Assembly: GCA_002839675.1 (NCBI GenBank)
Contig: PGYM01000001.1
Location: 548,683-612,682 of the forward strand
Length of the DNA stretch: 64,000 nt
Direction: 5' to 3'
From: Methanomicrobiales archaeon HGW-Methanomicrobiales-1
GTDB lineage: Archaea; Halobacteriota; Methanomicrobia; Methanomicrobiales; Methanospirillaceae
The position numbers and the translations under genes are program-made. This document shows, one piece after another, positions 27,386 to 35,949 of the stretch. Below the pieces are notes generated by a model. It saw only the letters and a program-made list of their open reading frames with translations, searched no databases and was not told the DNA's origin. Positions within the stretch are counted from its first letter, which is position 1, and each line of letters begins with the position of its first letter.

Positions 27386-28256
27386 TGTGGACCCCCTGTA
27401 GATATTCCTCTGAAAGTTTGTTAATCACTTCATGAAGACCAGGCATCCGGTACCCAAGTATGGTCTCTGCTTTCGTTACATCCAGTCCCAGACTTTCAGC
27501 ATGCCTGACACCTTTCTGCCCGCAGACGCTACCGGATGCAGTATAGGATGTATCCAGATTCAATCCTTCAGCAAGTGACTCAATAAATAATTTCTTGCTG
27601 GTCACATCTCTGCTGGATATATTAAGTAAACCTGTTATTTTCTTATCTGCAATATCTAATAAAATTTCAGAAAAATTACTGACATCAATACTCGATGTAT
27701 AAAAATCGTCAAAGAGAATTGCCGGTTTTTTATTTATTAATGTATTAATACACCATTCAATAAATGTTGGATTTTCATCAAGACCTCTGAAACCAACGAT
27801 ATTGGTTCTGACAATAAGCGAGTTTTCGTATGTATTGGTGAGACATTCAGCCAAAAATTTTGTTCTTGCATATTCATTAACAAGAGTGACAGGGTATTTT
27901 TCATCATGCAATTTCGGTCCGTCACCCGTATAATAGTTATCCGTTGAGATTTGAATCAAATATATATTATATTCACGAGCAAGATTTGCAAGAAACGATA
28001 GCGGGCGTGCATTTATTAAATATGCATCTTGTGGATTTCGCTCACAATATTCAAGGTTCGTGATGGCAACAGTATTGATTATCATCTCTGGATTTTGATT
28101 AACGATCAGTTCCCTTAATTCTCCCTCATTACGGATATCAACTGCTATATCCGTTCCCGATCGAGCCGCACCCGTAACAGAATGATTCCTGTTTTCTGCA
28201 GTGCGGTACAATGCTTTACCCAGCATCCCTGTTGCACCAAGAAGAAGGACATTCAT
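27375..28256 (-). CDS. RmlD-like NAD(P)-dependent sugar reductase
   Basis: A 293-residue SDR starting MNVLLLGATGMLGKALYR. STDNYYTG and YARTKFLAE (YxxxK) are the catalytic motifs; the Asn of STDNYYTG takes the place of the more common Cys/Val seen in the 2-kb homologue. It is RmlD-type by fold and length. It heads a small operon with the NeuB-type synthase and the GNAT, so it might reduce or epimerise an intermediate of the nonulosonate or a linked 6-deoxy sugar. A TATA-like box lies about 40 bases upstream, and AGAGG near the ATG could be its ribosome site. Confidence 0.82.
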   Translation of the reverse strand: MNVLLLGATGMLGKALYRTAENRNHSVTGAARSGTDIAVDIRNEGELRELIVNQNPEMIINTVAITNLEYCERNPQDAYLINARPLSFLANLAREYNIYLIQISTDNYYTGDGPKLHDEKYPVTLVNEYARTKFLAECLTNTYENSLIVRTNIVGFRGLDENPTFIEWCINTLINKKPAILFDDFYTSSIDVSNFSEILLDIADKKITGLLNISSRDVTSKKLFIESLAEGLNLDTSYTASGSVCGQKGVRHAESLGLDVTKAETILGYRMPGLHEVINKLSEEYLQGVHIEI

Positions 28257-28291
28257 ACGTGGAAACCTCTTACTAGTATGTTGAAATTGGA

Positions 28292-28300
28292 TTTATTTAA
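28292..28300 (-). promoter_or_regulatory. TATA-like box upstream of the RmlD/NeuB/GNAT operon
   Basis: On the minus strand TTAAATAAAT-type sequence lies about 36-44 bases before the ATG at 28256, in a 175-base gap downstream of the amidase gene. Spacing predicts transcription starting some 12 bases before the ATG, leaving room for the AGAGG ribosome site. Confidence 0.4.
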
Positions 28301-28431
28301 AGATCTTATACGAGTATTCTGTACAATTGAAACCGTACAACAAATAACAATCGAAAATTAATTCATAATTAAATCAGTGAGGTTGTCTGTTGCATTATTC
28401 AAGAGTTATTGATCATCAGAATTTTTTACTA

Positions 28432-29796
28432 TTATAGACTGATTTTTGGGTTTGATCTCTCCGGAATGAAATTGCATTTCCTAAGATAATTACAAAATTT
28501 GAATAGTAAAAGATCATTATATCTGCGGGCAACAATCTGGACCCCGAAGGGCAATCCACTGGGTGATGTAAAAACAGGAGCACTTATTACCGGTAAGTGA
28601 CACATCGTCCACATAAGGGCAGGGTCAGGTTTTTCTATCTCTTCCCTCAGGGGAGCCTCTCCTGCTGTACTCAAAGAAATGAGGATGTCAAATTTATCAA
28701 AAAATACATCCATCCGCTGTTCCATAATCTCCTGTCTTTTTAATGCAGTCAGATATTCCCCGGGGGTTATGGTATTACCGTCTTTTATGAGATCTATCAT
28801 TATCGGTGAAATTAAAGTATTATCTTTGAATTCTTCCTTGAAATAATACGAAAGTGTCTTGTTATATATCGTTTTATGGATTGCATGTGCGGATTTTGTT
28901 TCTTCCGGTAGATCTGCATGCTTCACATCAAAATTTGTTTCAGACATGAGCTTACCCGTCCACTCCAGTATTGCTTTTTGTGCGTAGGGGGGTGCGTCAT
29001 CCCATACATGTGTTTTCACAAATGCAATTCGATATGGACGGCTTTCGGGTTTACTCTGCCTCAAGGGATTTGTAAGAGCATTATTACTGATTGGATAATT
29101 CGGACCATGAACGCGGAGTACATTGAAAACTCTTTCGAGATCTATAAAATGGAGGCAGAAATAACCGATGGTGTCGAGACTATCTGTCGTTTTTAACATC
29201 CCTGTTCTTGGAATCAGACCAAACGAGGGCTTGCATCCATAAATTCCACAGAAACTCGCGGGTCTTACAATTGAACCTGCTGTCTGTGTACCTATAGCAA
29301 CCGGAATCATCCCCGTTGCAACTGCAACTGCAGAACCACTTGAGGATGTACCCGGTGTCTTTGTTGGATCATGGGGGTTCAAAGTTTTTCCAAGTGTATG
29401 TACTGCAAATTCAGCGGTGACCGTTTTTCCCGGAATTAATCCCCCTTCTTTCTTTAAATAAAAAACAACTCTTGCATCATTTCCCGGAGTGAAATCTTTC
29501 CAGATTGGACTACCCATTTCGGTTGGAAAATCTGTAGTATTATAAATGTCCTTTATTCCAACGGGAATTCCCTCTATCTGTCGAAGGGGTTCATGACGTT
29601 CGATCCTCTTATCTCCGGATTCAGCCTGAAGCATAAGTAATTCAGGATTAAAGGTGACCCAAGCAAGGGAACTGGCCTCCATCCGGTTGACACGATCAAT
29701 GCAAATCCTTGCGATATCCGTTGGTACGAGTGCCCCATTCTGATATTCATCAAAGATTTTCTCAATACTTAATTCAAAAAAACCGTTATATCCCAT
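28432..29796 (-). CDS. Amidase signature family protein (GatA-like)
   Basis: A 454-residue serine amidase. The Ser-cisSer-Lys triad is visible: Lys in GIPVGIKDIYNT, cis-Ser in GTSSSGSAVAVATG, and the nucleophilic Ser in TAGSIVRPASFCG. The family hydrolyses carboxamides or, as GatA with GatB, supplies ammonia for tRNA amidation. No GatB/GatC partner is near; instead the next gene is an N-acetyl sugar amidotransferase, 39 bases upstream. The usual ammonia donor pair HisH/HisF of that enzyme is not seen in the window, so an ammonia-supply role is a testable idea, not established. Its C-terminus is of usual length. Confidence 0.88.
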   Translation of the reverse strand: MGYNGFFELSIEKIFDEYQNGALVPTDIARICIDRVNRMEASSLAWVTFNPELLMLQAESGDKRIERHEPLRQIEGIPVGIKDIYNTTDFPTEMGSPIWKDFTPGNDARVVFYLKKEGGLIPGKTVTAEFAVHTLGKTLNPHDPTKTPGTSSSGSAVAVATGMIPVAIGTQTAGSIVRPASFCGIYGCKPSFGLIPRTGMLKTTDSLDTIGYFCLHFIDLERVFNVLRVHGPNYPISNNALTNPLRQSKPESRPYRIAFVKTHVWDDAPPYAQKAILEWTGKLMSETNFDVKHADLPEETKSAHAIHKTIYNKTLSYYFKEEFKDNTLISPIMIDLIKDGNTITPGEYLTALKRQEIMEQRMDVFFDKFDILISLSTAGEAPLREEIEKPDPALMWTMCHLPVISAPVFTSPSGLPFGVQIVARRYNDLLLFKFCNYLRKCNFIPERSNPKISL

Positions 29797-29835
29797 CAGG
29801 TATCACTTCCTTCACCTGTAAATCCGTGGAATTTC

Positions 29836-31017
29836 TCAAATATCCCCGTCCACAATTTGTTCGGCAACCGGCTTGATTTTTTCCCGGTTAGGACGTTCTT
29901 TTTTGTTAATCGGTATATCCACATCTTCCAACTGGGGCATCCGATGTTTTTTCATTGTTTCATAGAATTCGTCTTCAGTCATCCCGGTAATTTTAAGATA
30001 ATAATCGAGGGCCTCGGGCCTTACTGGATCATATTGATTGATAAGTCTGAATCCTTCCTCTCTCGTCAATAAACCATTTCTTACATCCAAACATGCATGC
30101 CAGGTTGCCCGGCCAAATCCTCTTTTCAGGTAACAGGTAAAATCATGCATGCCTGGCATAATGCACTCGGCACTCTTGTATCCCTTATACGTGCCTTCAA
30201 GCTCGGTCTCCTTCCAACTATATGTGTCCCGGACGAATTCGGTTTGGCGCTCGTCGTCCCAGAAGATATAGTCCCCGAGGTGAATTCCCACGAGTCCTGC
30301 TTTCTCATATTCTTCTGCAGTCGGGATCCTGAAAGGGATCAGGTCTTTTGGCGTCAGGTAGTCGCAGACCATCTCGTCGGGTTTTCGTTTGGCAGACACT
30401 CTCTCGAAATATTCCCGGTCGAATTTCTGAACGCGATCCTTATACGAGGTTCTCCCGGAATCTTCTGCAATGGACTCTCCCCAGATAAGAAGGGGGATTT
30501 TGAATTTTATCGCGATTTGCTGGGGGAACGCCCCAACCCCCGAGTGGCAGTGCCAGCAGGTATCTCCAATCGCTTCGAGGGATTTTTTCGCACACCGGTT
30601 CACGAGACTACGGTTCGGTGTGAACATGATATGATCGACATTGAACTTTTCCAGGGAGTTGATCAGATTGTACCAGCCGGTCTTACTGTACCAGTTGTGG
30701 TTGAAAGTCACGGCAAGGGGTTTCATGCCATAGACATTGACGAGTACGTGCAGCTGGAAGGTGCTGTCCTTTCCCCCGCTTATCGGGATGATACAATCGT
30801 AATTGTCACCGGCCTTTGCTTTGGCATCGGCGAGAATTTTCTGCAATTCTCTCTCCCGTTCGGTCCAGTTGATGTGTATCTTCTGTTCCGAGGACTGACA
30901 TGCCTGGCAGATCCCGAGTTCATCGAAGACAACGCCTTCGAGTGTCTCGGGCATGCAGCACCGGACACAGTATTTCATATTCCTGAATGGTGGTTCGTTT
31001 GAAGGTTCAGCAGGCAT
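29836..31017 (-). CDS. pseA: N-acetyl sugar amidotransferase (PseA/WbpG-like)
   Basis: A 393-residue PP-loop ATP-pyrophosphatase (SGGKDST near residue 80) preceded by the family-typical zinc motif CVRCCMPETLEGV with CQAC. These enzymes turn an N-acetyl group of a sugar into an acetamidino group, using ammonia from a glutaminase. PseA makes the acetamidino form of pseudaminic acid in Campylobacter and WbpG works in Pseudomonas B-band O antigen. TCWHCHSGVGAF, GESIAED and DYIFWDDE are conserved hallmarks. Base composition and codon use are visibly more GC-rich than the flanking genes (for example around 30.1-31.0 kb), hinting at a different origin. Confidence 0.88.
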   Translation of the reverse strand: MPAEPSNEPPFRNMKYCVRCCMPETLEGVVFDELGICQACQSSEQKIHINWTERERELQKILADAKAKAGDNYDCIIPISGGKDSTFQLHVLVNVYGMKPLAVTFNHNWYSKTGWYNLINSLEKFNVDHIMFTPNRSLVNRCAKKSLEAIGDTCWHCHSGVGAFPQQIAIKFKIPLLIWGESIAEDSGRTSYKDRVQKFDREYFERVSAKRKPDEMVCDYLTPKDLIPFRIPTAEEYEKAGLVGIHLGDYIFWDDERQTEFVRDTYSWKETELEGTYKGYKSAECIMPGMHDFTCYLKRGFGRATWHACLDVRNGLLTREEGFRLINQYDPVRPEALDYYLKITGMTEDEFYETMKKHRMPQLEDVDIPINKKERPNREKIKPVAEQIVDGDI

Positions 31018-31033
31018 GATCGATCTCCATAAT

Positions 31034-31588
31034 TTATCTGGTTTTACGTTCGTAATCCGATTTCAGAATTCCGAATTCGACAAAATCGATATATTTCCCG
31101 TTTTTATAGGCAGCCTCAATTCTCCGCCCCTCCTCTTTCATACCCAGAACAAGAGCGAGTTTTTTCATTGCCTGGTTTGTATCAAATGTTGCACAGGAAA
31201 TCCGATGGAGGTTCATTGTATTGAATCCATGATGAAGTACAAGTTCAGCTGCTTCACGTCCGTACCCTTTTCCCCATGCCGATTTATCACCGATTATTAT
31301 CGTAAGATCGGCAGAACGGTAAATACGGTTAATATCCTGAAGGGCGATGTTGCCAATATGTCTATCATTCGTTTTTAACACAATCGCAAGAATAAATTCG
31401 TCATCCGTCTGATGAGAATGATGGATATATTCCTGTATTTTACTTTTTGTATGTGGGTATACATGATGTGAATTGCCATGGCACACTTCTTCATCATTGA
31501 ACCATTTGAGGTATTCTCCTTCCACATCTTCATCGATAAGAGAGCGAAGATAGAGGCGTTTGCTGGTGAGAAACGCAAGATTTGACAC
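31034..31588 (-). CDS. GNAT N-acetyltransferase (RimJ-like)
   Basis: A 184-residue acetyltransferase: LYLRSLIDEDVEGEYLKWFND at the N-terminus, HIGNIALQDINRIYRSADLTIIIG in the core, and GKGYGREAAELVLHHGFNTMNLHRI as the acetyl-CoA loop (GxGxGxxA-like). It is the second GNAT of this operon (the other is at 25755-26303) and either could be the PseH that N-acetylates the 4-amino sugar. It follows the DegT aminotransferase by 3 bases, the position of PseH relative to PseC in known clusters. Confidence 0.82.
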   Translation of the reverse strand: MSNLAFLTSKRLYLRSLIDEDVEGEYLKWFNDEEVCHGNSHHVYPHTKSKIQEYIHHSHQTDDEFILAIVLKTNDRHIGNIALQDINRIYRSADLTIIIGDKSAWGKGYGREAAELVLHHGFNTMNLHRISCATFDTNQAMKKLALVLGMKEEGRRIEAAYKNGKYIDFVEFGILKSDYERKTR

Positions 31589-31590
31589 GA

Positions 31591-32865
31591 TTATTTTAAC
31601 TCCTGAATGTGATTAAAGATTTTTTCAAACGCCTCGAGAACATTGTTCAGATCTTCTTGAGTAATATTTGCATGACAAATATTTGTGGTCATTACTTCAG
31701 TGTAATGCATGAGCTCTGTTACCGGGCACAATCCCTTTTTATAATTTAATGTGCCTTTATACCCCTCATACGTAAAGGGAAAACCATTTTTCCCAAATGC
31801 GATTCTCTGCTGATAAACAGGTTCAAGGTATAGTGGTTGGACATACCCTGAATCAAAGGGTATACCTTCTGCATTTAGTGCCCGGGTAACATTTTCCCGG
31901 GATACTCCTGTCACTGAAGCATCATAGCGCAGAGGATATACATAATAGCCATGGCGTACGCCTTTCCTGATGAGTGGGGTCTTAAGTCCTGGATATTCCC
32001 TTAAGTGCGTAGTGAGGTAATTTGCAGCTTGAATCCTCGGTATGAGCAGTTTCTCCAATTTTTTCAATTGTTCTGAAGCAATTGCTGCTTCAATTTCTGT
32101 CATCCGGAAATTAAATCCAATAAGATTTACAAGATTTTTTACTTCCTTATGGTTTACTACGACTTCTGCATGATTTCTTATCAACCTCATGCGTTCTGCA
32201 AGGTCCTCATCGTTTGTGACAACGACTCCCCCCTCACCACATTGAATGGTTTTATGGTAATTAAGGCTGTAAACACCCATGTGACCCAGTGTTCCTGCAT
32301 ACCTGCCATGATAAGTAGCTCCTGGTGCCTGCGCAGCATCTTCAATAACAATGAGATCATGTTCCTCAGCGATTTCCATGATTTCATCCATATCAGCGGG
32401 ATGACCAAAGATATCAACAACAATAATCGCTCTGGTCCTGGGGGTAATCCGTTCACGAATTGATTCAGGTGTTATACAAAAAATATCCGGATCGATATCT
32501 GCAAATACAGGAATAGCCCCGTAAACCAACGCAGCGGTTGCTGATGCCGACATTGTATATGGTGAGACAATGACTTCATCTCCAGGACCAATTCCTGATG
32601 CCCCGACTGCAGCATAAAGTCCTGATGTTGCTGAATTCACACTCACGGCATATTTTACCTGAAAATAGTCAGCCCATTCCTTTTCAAGCTTCTGAACTCT
32701 CGGACCTCCGTAGAAATCCGGGGACCATTCTCCAAGAAATTTTGAAAGCACTTTACTATCCATTACCTCAATTACTGCTTGTTTCTCCTCTTCCCCTGTT
32801 GATATATAGGGTGGAAATGGTTTTTTTCTGACCGGCCTGCCTCCAAAAATTGCGAGCTCTGTCAT
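31591..32865 (-). CDS. DegT/DnrJ/EryC1/StrS aminotransferase (PseC-like)
   Basis: A 424-residue PLP-dependent sugar aminotransferase. SVNSATSGLYAAVGA binds PLP phosphate, IEDAAQAPGA contains the Asp that contacts the ring nitrogen, and the internal aldimine Lys sits in YSLNYHKTIQCGEGG. Such enzymes aminate 4-keto or 3-keto nucleotide sugars. The PseB 4-keto product made by the neighbouring dehydratase is the obvious substrate, making this the PseC-equivalent. A C-terminal insertion around residues 355-385 makes it slightly longer than PseC (about 380). It is between the GNAT and a GT-B-like gene. Confidence 0.85.
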   Translation of the reverse strand: MTELAIFGGRPVRKKPFPPYISTGEEEKQAVIEVMDSKVLSKFLGEWSPDFYGGPRVQKLEKEWADYFQVKYAVSVNSATSGLYAAVGASGIGPGDEVIVSPYTMSASATAALVYGAIPVFADIDPDIFCITPESIRERITPRTRAIIVVDIFGHPADMDEIMEIAEEHDLIVIEDAAQAPGATYHGRYAGTLGHMGVYSLNYHKTIQCGEGGVVVTNDEDLAERMRLIRNHAEVVVNHKEVKNLVNLIGFNFRMTEIEAAIASEQLKKLEKLLIPRIQAANYLTTHLREYPGLKTPLIRKGVRHGYYVYPLRYDASVTGVSRENVTRALNAEGIPFDSGYVQPLYLEPVYQQRIAFGKNGFPFTYEGYKGTLNYKKGLCPVTELMHYTEVMTTNICHANITQEDLNNVLEAFEKIFNHIQELK

Positions 32866-32878
32866 AGTCTCCTCATAG

Positions 32879-34018
32879 TTAGATTATACCTGACATTACG
32901 TATATTTGTTGGACAACGCGCCCGGTTGCATTTCCATCAGACCTTATTTTGGAAATATTTTCATAGACTTTATTTCTTCTGTGTGAGTCAAGTAACAGTG
33001 TCCGTAGTACCGGAGTAACATTCTCCACAGAGTAAATAGGGTAACTATAACCTAACCTGTTTGTTGGAAGAATATCCTTCTGTATTAGGCCGGGTTGAAC
33101 ACTTACTACTATACACCCAAGATAACATGCTTCCACCAGCAGAGCGGTAGTCATACCCGTGACAAGATCCGCCGCCATTATTATTTCCCGCGAGTTCCCA
33201 GTTGTTGATATAATAATATGAATTCGCTCTCCTAGTTCCCCTGCAAATTCATTCGGGTTCTCCCTGGGATGAGGACGTATAATGAGGGTAATTTTCTGGT
33301 TACAAGTCCTCTGAATCTCATCGAGAGCTGAAATAACAGAATGCAGGACCTCCTTTTTCGTATAACCCGGATATGATGGTCTGGATGGAGTACCAGAAAA
33401 AAGAGGTTCAGAAGCAAAGACAACAAGGAGTTCACCAGGATTCACCCCCAGTTTTTTTCTCAACGCTTCACGCTTCTCCGTTGAAAACGCGGATTTCCAT
33501 GACCCCAGATCATCGTAAGCAGGTTGGCCAGTAACCATGATTATATCCGGTTCAAATCCTTCGCTGACCATTTCATCCCGTGTGGTAGCATCCATAACAG
33601 CAATTTTATCGGGCAGATATACAGGATTACCTGTAATATCACTAAACCGAATTGTATAATTTGATGGATAATCAATAATCGCAATTGATGGGATGGAAAG
33701 CCTTCGGGCTACAAGTAAAAACGTTTTCTCAAATTCCTGTTGATTCCAAGATGTACTTGTAAACAATAGTTTTGCGTTACACTTTGAAAGAATTTCAGAT
33801 GCGGAAAGAACGGTGGTATTGTCAGGAAGTTGGGTAAATGGAATATTTTTCTCTTTCCACAAGTTGCATGCTTCACGGTATGCAAAAGCCATAACTTTGA
33901 CTCTATCATCATTGATTAATCGGATTATTACCGGTGCTGCCGCATTCGCCCCCCCCGGGTCCCCGCTCACGACAATAACGGTTGGGACGGTGTTGGATGA
34001 TATCTTGCATTCATTCAT
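32879..34018 (-). CDS. GT-B-fold protein of unknown function (PseG/NeuC position)
   Basis: A 379-residue protein. The N-terminus VVSGDPGGANAAAPVIIRL and the C-terminal IIRPHPRENPNEF and SREIIMAADLVTGMTTALLVEACYLG suggest a GT-B/UDP-sugar 2-epimerase-like fold. The pathway drawn from its neighbours still lacks a UDP-sugar hydrolase (PseG) or hydrolysing epimerase (NeuC/LegG), both of which have this fold, and this gene is in the right place. I do not see the usual PseG motif, so the alternative of a glycosyltransferase stays open. The gene overlaps the Gfo/Idh gene by eight bases. Confidence 0.55.
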   Translation of the reverse strand: MNECKISSNTVPTVIVVSGDPGGANAAAPVIIRLINDDRVKVMAFAYREACNLWKEKNIPFTQLPDNTTVLSASEILSKCNAKLLFTSTSWNQQEFEKTFLLVARRLSIPSIAIIDYPSNYTIRFSDITGNPVYLPDKIAVMDATTRDEMVSEGFEPDIIMVTGQPAYDDLGSWKSAFSTEKREALRKKLGVNPGELLVVFASEPLFSGTPSRPSYPGYTKKEVLHSVISALDEIQRTCNQKITLIIRPHPRENPNEFAGELGERIHIIISTTGNSREIIMAADLVTGMTTALLVEACYLGCIVVSVQPGLIQKDILPTNRLGYSYPIYSVENVTPVLRTLLLDSHRRNKVYENISKIRSDGNATGRVVQQIYVMSGII

Positions 34019-35009
34019 TGTGAAACACGATTTTTTTTCCGGTTAGGGCAGATTCTCGAATTGATTGCCCGATTCTTAATGCTTCAAGACCATCAAGTCC
34101 AGAGCAGATTGGCTCCCCACCCGTTTTCAAACACCTCACAATATCTTCTACTGCATGGAGTAAGGAGTCAGTCAATCCCCCGGAGTTCCTCAAACCTATT
34201 GCAAGAGCCAGATAGCCAGAATAATTTGGATCATCTTCAACGTGATACTTTTCTATAGTGTGACCGGAATCAAGGATCCTTATACGCCCCTTGGTACCGA
34301 TAATATCCATTTCAAAAATATCAAACATTTTCTCATCGCAGCCAAAAAGAAATCCCGATGCTCCGTTGTTAAATAATAAATACGCACTCACGGTTGGATC
34401 ATCGGTGATTATACTGGTTACGGGAAACCCCTGAACCAAGTTAATCTCCCCAATAAGGAAACGGGCTAAATCCAACCAGTGACTGCCATTATGCAATATT
34501 CCTTTTGTATAATATCCGCTGACTGTCTGAATCTCACCAATATTGGTCTTATCCTGTAAAAATAGGGACAATTCACGGTGGTTCGGAGCGTACCTCCGGA
34601 AATAATTAACTGACACGATTATTTTTTTTTCCTGAGCACGGTGAATTAGTTCTTTTGCTTCGGAAATATTCAGTGCAAGCGGTTTTTCTGCAAAGATCGC
34701 TCGTATACAATTATATTCCATAATTTCCTGGATTATCTGATAATGGGTTGCATCTGGAGTACAAACACTAATTATTTCAGGTCTGGATTCTTCCAACATC
34801 GTTCGAAAATCACTATATACCTCAGGTACTCCCCAACGGTTCGCACATTTTTGAGCTTTTCCCAAATCTGAATCGCATACTGCTATGAGATTGGTATCGG
34901 GGCATGAACTGTATGCACCACTATGCGTATAGATATCTTTGATCCGAGGATCGTCTGAAAATTCACTTCCGATTTTACCGCATCCAATGATTGCAGCACG
35001 ATATTTCAT
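34011..35009 (-). CDS. Gfo/Idh/MocA-family oxidoreductase
   Basis: A 332-residue NAD(P)-dependent oxidoreductase. AAIIGCGKIGSEF opens the Rossmann fold, VSVCTPDATHY and FAEKPLALNISEA (the EKP signature with catalytic Lys) follow, and a C-terminal substrate domain starts near residue 125. Sugar-specific members oxidise or reduce a ring carbon of nucleotide or free sugars. Its stop overlaps the next gene and its start meets the SpsF-like stop (one-base overlap), placing it firmly in the nonulosonate-type operon. A paralogue at 39099-40088 sits beside a second SpsF-like gene. Confidence 0.85.
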   Translation of the reverse strand: MKYRAAIIGCGKIGSEFSDDPRIKDIYTHSGAYSSCPDTNLIAVCDSDLGKAQKCANRWGVPEVYSDFRTMLEESRPEIISVCTPDATHYQIIQEIMEYNCIRAIFAEKPLALNISEAKELIHRAQEKKIIVSVNYFRRYAPNHRELSLFLQDKTNIGEIQTVSGYYTKGILHNGSHWLDLARFLIGEINLVQGFPVTSIITDDPTVSAYLLFNNGASGFLFGCDEKMFDIFEMDIIGTKGRIRILDSGHTIEKYHVEDDPNYSGYLALAIGLRNSGGLTDSLLHAVEDIVRCLKTGGEPICSGLDGLEALRIGQSIRESALTGKKIVFHNE

Positions 35010-35743
35010 TAATGTACCTTTTTCTGCTGGATCTGTTTATTAATATTGATCAAATCTGGTTTTTTATCTAACAGATCTAATATATCCTCAAGAGTGAATC
35101 TTGGATTTTTAGGATATAATTCTTCATATATGGAATTGATTAACCCAAAATCCTCTATTGTATCAACGGTCAGACGCAGATCCCAATATTTTTCAGGAAG
35201 ACCGCTTTCCAGATTAAATAATGTATATCTCTCCGGATGCTCATAGATATAAAGAGAAACATGTTCATGATCCACAGGGTCCAGGGTCAGGGAGGCAACT
35301 TCTTCTAATGTTTTTAATGAAAATACCTGTGCATCAAGTCCATTGGGGTATGTCTGTTTAAGGGTATTACTGACATAATCATACGAATTATGCAGGAAAA
35401 TCTCAATGAGATGATCAATGACTTTTGGATCAAGTAATGGGCAATCACCGGTAATCTCAACAATAATATCTGCATCATAGGACTGAGCAGCTTTTATGAC
35501 CCGATCAAGAACATCATCTTCACTACCCCGGTAACAACCAATCCCAAGGCGACATGCTAATTCTTCTACAACATCGTCGGTACGGTTTGAAGTCGTTGCA
35601 ACAACAATTTGATCAATTTGTCTGACATGGGCCAACCGTTCGATCAGCAGTTCTAATGTAGGTTTACCGAGTATCGGGCGAAGAATTTTACCGGGAAGGC
35701 GGTTCGAGGTCATTCTTGCCTCTATTGTCGCAACAATTTTCAT
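35009..35743 (-). CDS. spsF: SpsF/PseF-type cytidylyltransferase
   Basis: A 244-residue nucleotidyltransferase of the COG1861/SpsF type. It opens VATIEARMTSNRLPGKILRPILGKP (the R-x-S/N-RLPGK signature), has YRGSEDDVLDRVI and ITGDCPLLDP. Relatives activate nonulosonic acids with CMP before transfer. It is the first gene of the 35.7-23.8 kb minus-strand operon and is divergent from pseB, whose product would start the same pathway. Chemical specificity is not readable. Confidence 0.85.
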   Translation of the reverse strand: MKIVATIEARMTSNRLPGKILRPILGKPTLELLIERLAHVRQIDQIVVATTSNRTDDVVEELACRLGIGCYRGSEDDVLDRVIKAAQSYDADIIVEITGDCPLLDPKVIDHLIEIFLHNSYDYVSNTLKQTYPNGLDAQVFSLKTLEEVASLTLDPVDHEHVSLYIYEHPERYTLFNLESGLPEKYWDLRLTVDTIEDFGLINSIYEELYPKNPRFTLEDILDLLDKKPDLININKQIQQKKVH

Positions 35744-35949
35744 AAAAATTTTCCGTAACCCTCTGATTTTAAATGCATTACTTTAGTTTGATTCCTGCGC
35801 GCTGCTTCTGCATCGATATTTTTGATTCAAAGAAATAAAAATGATTGTCAAGGAATATGAACACGGATTAATATTCTCGGTTATGATTTACTTCTCTCAC
35901 AATCAAAAATTCCAAATAATTAAAATCTTCACGCTCGTATTTTATTACA
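35744..35949. promoter_or_regulatory. Divergent promoter region between spsF-like and pseB-like genes
   Basis: About 206 AT-rich bases, with a plus-strand TATA-like AAATAATTAAAA near 35914-35925 that would start transcription a few bases before the pseB ATG at 35950 (leaderless or nearly so). No gene is visible. Opposite promoters for the two halves of the nonulosonate set would allow joint control. Confidence 0.45.

Noticed and set aside
30097-31002. A 301-codon plus-strand open frame
   Set aside because: It lies exactly antisense to the PseA-like gene and shows no domain or start signal; it is a shadow of the GC-rich codon bias there.
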